Positions 5,911 to 6,542 of a DNA stretch of 6,542 nt are shown here, piece after piece. Origin of the DNA: Planctomycetota bacterium (GTDB taxonomy: Bacteria; Planctomycetota; MHYJ01; JACPRB01); contig JACQFK010000188.1 in assembly GCA_016200125.1 (NCBI GenBank), positions 1 to 6,542 of the forward strand, in the 5' to 3' direction. The stretch's first letter is position 1, and every line of letters starts with the position of its first letter. The notes beneath the pieces were generated by a model, which saw only the letters and a list, made by a program, of their open reading frames with translations, was not told the DNA's origin and did no database searches. The translations under genes were made by a program, and so were the position numbers.

Positions 5911-5972
5911 GGCTCCACGGCGCGTCCCTCGTGGCCTCCCGGCCACACCCTCCCTATCCGCGCCGTGGGGCC
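5911..5972. repeat. Nested inverted repeat, 14-bp outer stem and six-bp inner hairpin
   Basis: GGCTCCACGGCGCG (5911-5924) pairs with CGCGCCGTGGGGCC (5959-5972) over 14 bp, with one T-G wobble and a perfect ten-bp core. Inside it, GTGGCC (5931-5936) pairs with GGCCAC (5941-5946) around a TCCC loop, leaving internal loops of six and 12 bases. This is the strongest secondary-structure signal in the window, and no coding explanation is apparent. The pyrimidine-rich run after it (5973-5989) is C-rich, not T-rich, so a normal terminator is unlikely. Confidence 0.65.
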
Positions 5973-5989
5973 CCTCCTCCCCCCTACCC

Positions 5990-6005
5990 CGCGTTGCGTA
6001 ACGCG
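5990..6005. repeat. Inverted repeat, six-bp stem with four-base loop
   Basis: CGCGTT (5990-5995) pairs with AACGCG (6000-6005) around GCGT. It lies 78 bases before the CBS gene start. It may be part of the structured element or of the CBS gene leader. Confidence 0.45.
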
Positions 6006-6074
6006 TGGCCTCCCGTTTGCTCCCTCACTTCTGACGGCCCAGTGCGGCATTGCCGCCGCGCGGAGTCTATCCCC

Positions 6075-6081
6075 GAGGTGA
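6075..6081 (+). promoter_or_regulatory. Ribosome binding site of the CBS gene
   Basis: GAGGTGA lies just before the ATG at 6084. It supports this start over the long upstream open frame and over the in-frame GTG at 6078, which overlaps the site itself. Confidence 0.6.
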
Positions 6082-6083
6082 GC

Positions 6084-6494
6084 ATGCTGGTACGCAACTG
6101 GATGACCGCTCCCGCCGTTGTGGTGCCGCCGACGATGGAGGCCCAGATGGCGGTGGACCGGAGGTCGGAGCTCAAGCTCCGCCGTCTCCCCGTGGAGCAG
6201 CACGGAAAGCTCGTCGGGGTCGTGACTCGGGGCGACCTCGAAGCGAAACTCGGCTGGGATCGCATGACATGGAGGCGCTTGGGCCGCCGTGTGGAAGACG
6301 CGATGACGCCGAACCCCGTAACGGTCGCGCCGGACGAGATGCTGGAGGCCGCTGTGCAGCTCATGCTGAAGCACCGGATCGAGTGCATCCCGGTGGTCGA
6401 GGACGGAAAGATCATGGGGATCATCACGGAAACGGACGTCTTCAGGGCATTCGCCGACTGGATGAAGCGTATTCCGGCTAACGTCGGACCGTGA
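6084..6494 (+). CDS. Two-CBS-domain protein
   Basis: The product has 136 residues and is almost entirely a CBS pair (Bateman module). CBS 1 spans about 4-55: 'VRNWMTAPAVVVPP', then 'LRRLPVEQHGKLVGVVTRGDL'. CBS 2 spans about 70-125: 'VEDAMTPNPVTVAPDEML', then 'CIPVVEDGKIMGIITETDVF'. Each has the 'G(V/I)(V/I)TxxD' ending (Thr48/Asp51 and Thr115/Asp118), whose Thr and Asp often contact the ribose and phosphate of adenine nucleotides. Stand-alone CBS pairs are cytoplasmic and sense AMP, ATP or SAM in many systems, usually acting on a partner protein; no partner is visible here. The frame is open far upstream (to 5259), but that part is an out-of-frame shadow of the Asp-box gene. The ATG at 6084 has a good ribosome binding site and starts the domain directly. 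It is separated from the Asp-box gene by the structured 380-base interval, so it probably has its own promoter, which I could not identify. Confidence 0.92.
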   Translation: MLVRNWMTAPAVVVPPTMEAQMAVDRRSELKLRRLPVEQHGKLVGVVTRGDLEAKLGWDRMTWRRLGRRVEDAMTPNPVTVAPDEMLEAAVQLMLKHRIECIPVVEDGKIMGIITETDVFRAFADWMKRIPANVGP

Positions 6495-6504
6495 TCCTTA
6501 TCGG

Positions 6505-6519
6505 AGTTCGACGTCGGAG
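6505..6519 (+). repeat. 15-base direct repeat, copy 2
   Basis: AGTTCGACGTCGGAG differs from 5787-5801 at one base. It begins ten bases after the CBS stop codon. The window ends 23 bases later, so any larger repeat unit cannot be followed. Confidence 0.3.
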
Positions 6520-6542
6520 ACCGAAACCGGCATCATGGCTGC

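Larger units (their letters stand above)
5704..6083. other. Non-coding 380-base interval rich in inverted repeats
   Basis: No frame here looks like a real gene; the long frames crossing it have low-complexity arginine- and proline-rich translations. It holds a chain of potential helices: CCCC/GGGG (5755-5758 with 5763-5766), GGAG/CTCC (5770-5773 with 5779-5782), CGACG/CGTCG (5791-5795 with 5812-5816), GGCGA/TCGCC (5861-5865 with 5878-5882), an eight-bp stem (5883-5905), a large nested hairpin (5911-5972) and a six-bp hairpin (5990-6005). The 5861-5882 and 5883-5905 helices abut directly and could stack. This density suggests a structured RNA or a multicopy palindromic element rather than a simple spacer. 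The active strand is unknown. Short helices arise easily at this GC content; the eight-bp and 14-bp stems are the ones that count. Confidence 0.45.

Noticed and set aside
5259..6494. A single 411-codon plus-strand gene ending with the CBS domains
   Set aside because: Its first part is an out-of-frame copy of the Asp-box gene and its middle crosses the inverted-repeat spacer. The CBS gene has its own ribosome binding site at 6075 and ATG at 6084.
6535..6542. ATG as the start of another gene at the right edge
   Set aside because: Only eight bases are available and no ribosome binding site is at a suitable distance.

Overview
The window is GC-rich and reads like a gram-negative environmental bacterium, most probably Planctomycetota. 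The clues are a DUF1552 C-terminus, a secreted-type leucine-rich repeat protein with 24-residue 'TDAGL' repeats, a LolA-like periplasmic protein, an ECF sigma remnant, and many short intergenic gaps. Acidobacteriota, Verrucomicrobiota or Myxococcota remain possible; the lineage call is inference.

Layout. Positions 2-660 hold the end of a DUF1552 gene and a small SpoIIAA/STAS-like gene that overlaps its stop codon by one base. Positions 643-1015 (minus strand) hold no intact gene but two remnants in different frames: the start of an ECF-type sigma factor with a good ribosome binding site, then a C-terminal tail that looks like a surface-protein anchor. Positions 1122-3028 (plus) hold a membrane-anchored LRR protein followed after 41 bases by a LolA-like exported protein, probably one transcription unit. 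Positions 3051-4085 (minus) encode an exported, possibly lipid-anchored protein of unknown family, convergent with the LolA-like gene and divergent from the next unit. Positions 4144-5703 (plus) form the best-defined regulatory unit: a near-consensus sigma-70 promoter, a perfect 16-bp palindrome over the expected transcription start, a TetR-family repressor gene, and a five-Asp-box beta-propeller gene whose ribosome binding site contains the tetR stop codon. Positions 5704-6083 are non-coding but rich in inverted repeats, including a 14-bp stem with an internal hairpin. Positions 6084-6494 encode a small protein made of two CBS domains.

How the parts work together. The clearest inferred circuit is a TetR repressor that controls itself and the co-transcribed propeller protein through the palindrome. 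The LRR and LolA-like proteins probably act in the cell envelope. The two oddest regions are the broken sigma/anchor remnant and the structured intergenic element, which may be a repeat or an RNA. No tRNA, rRNA, CRISPR array or insertion sequence was recognised.
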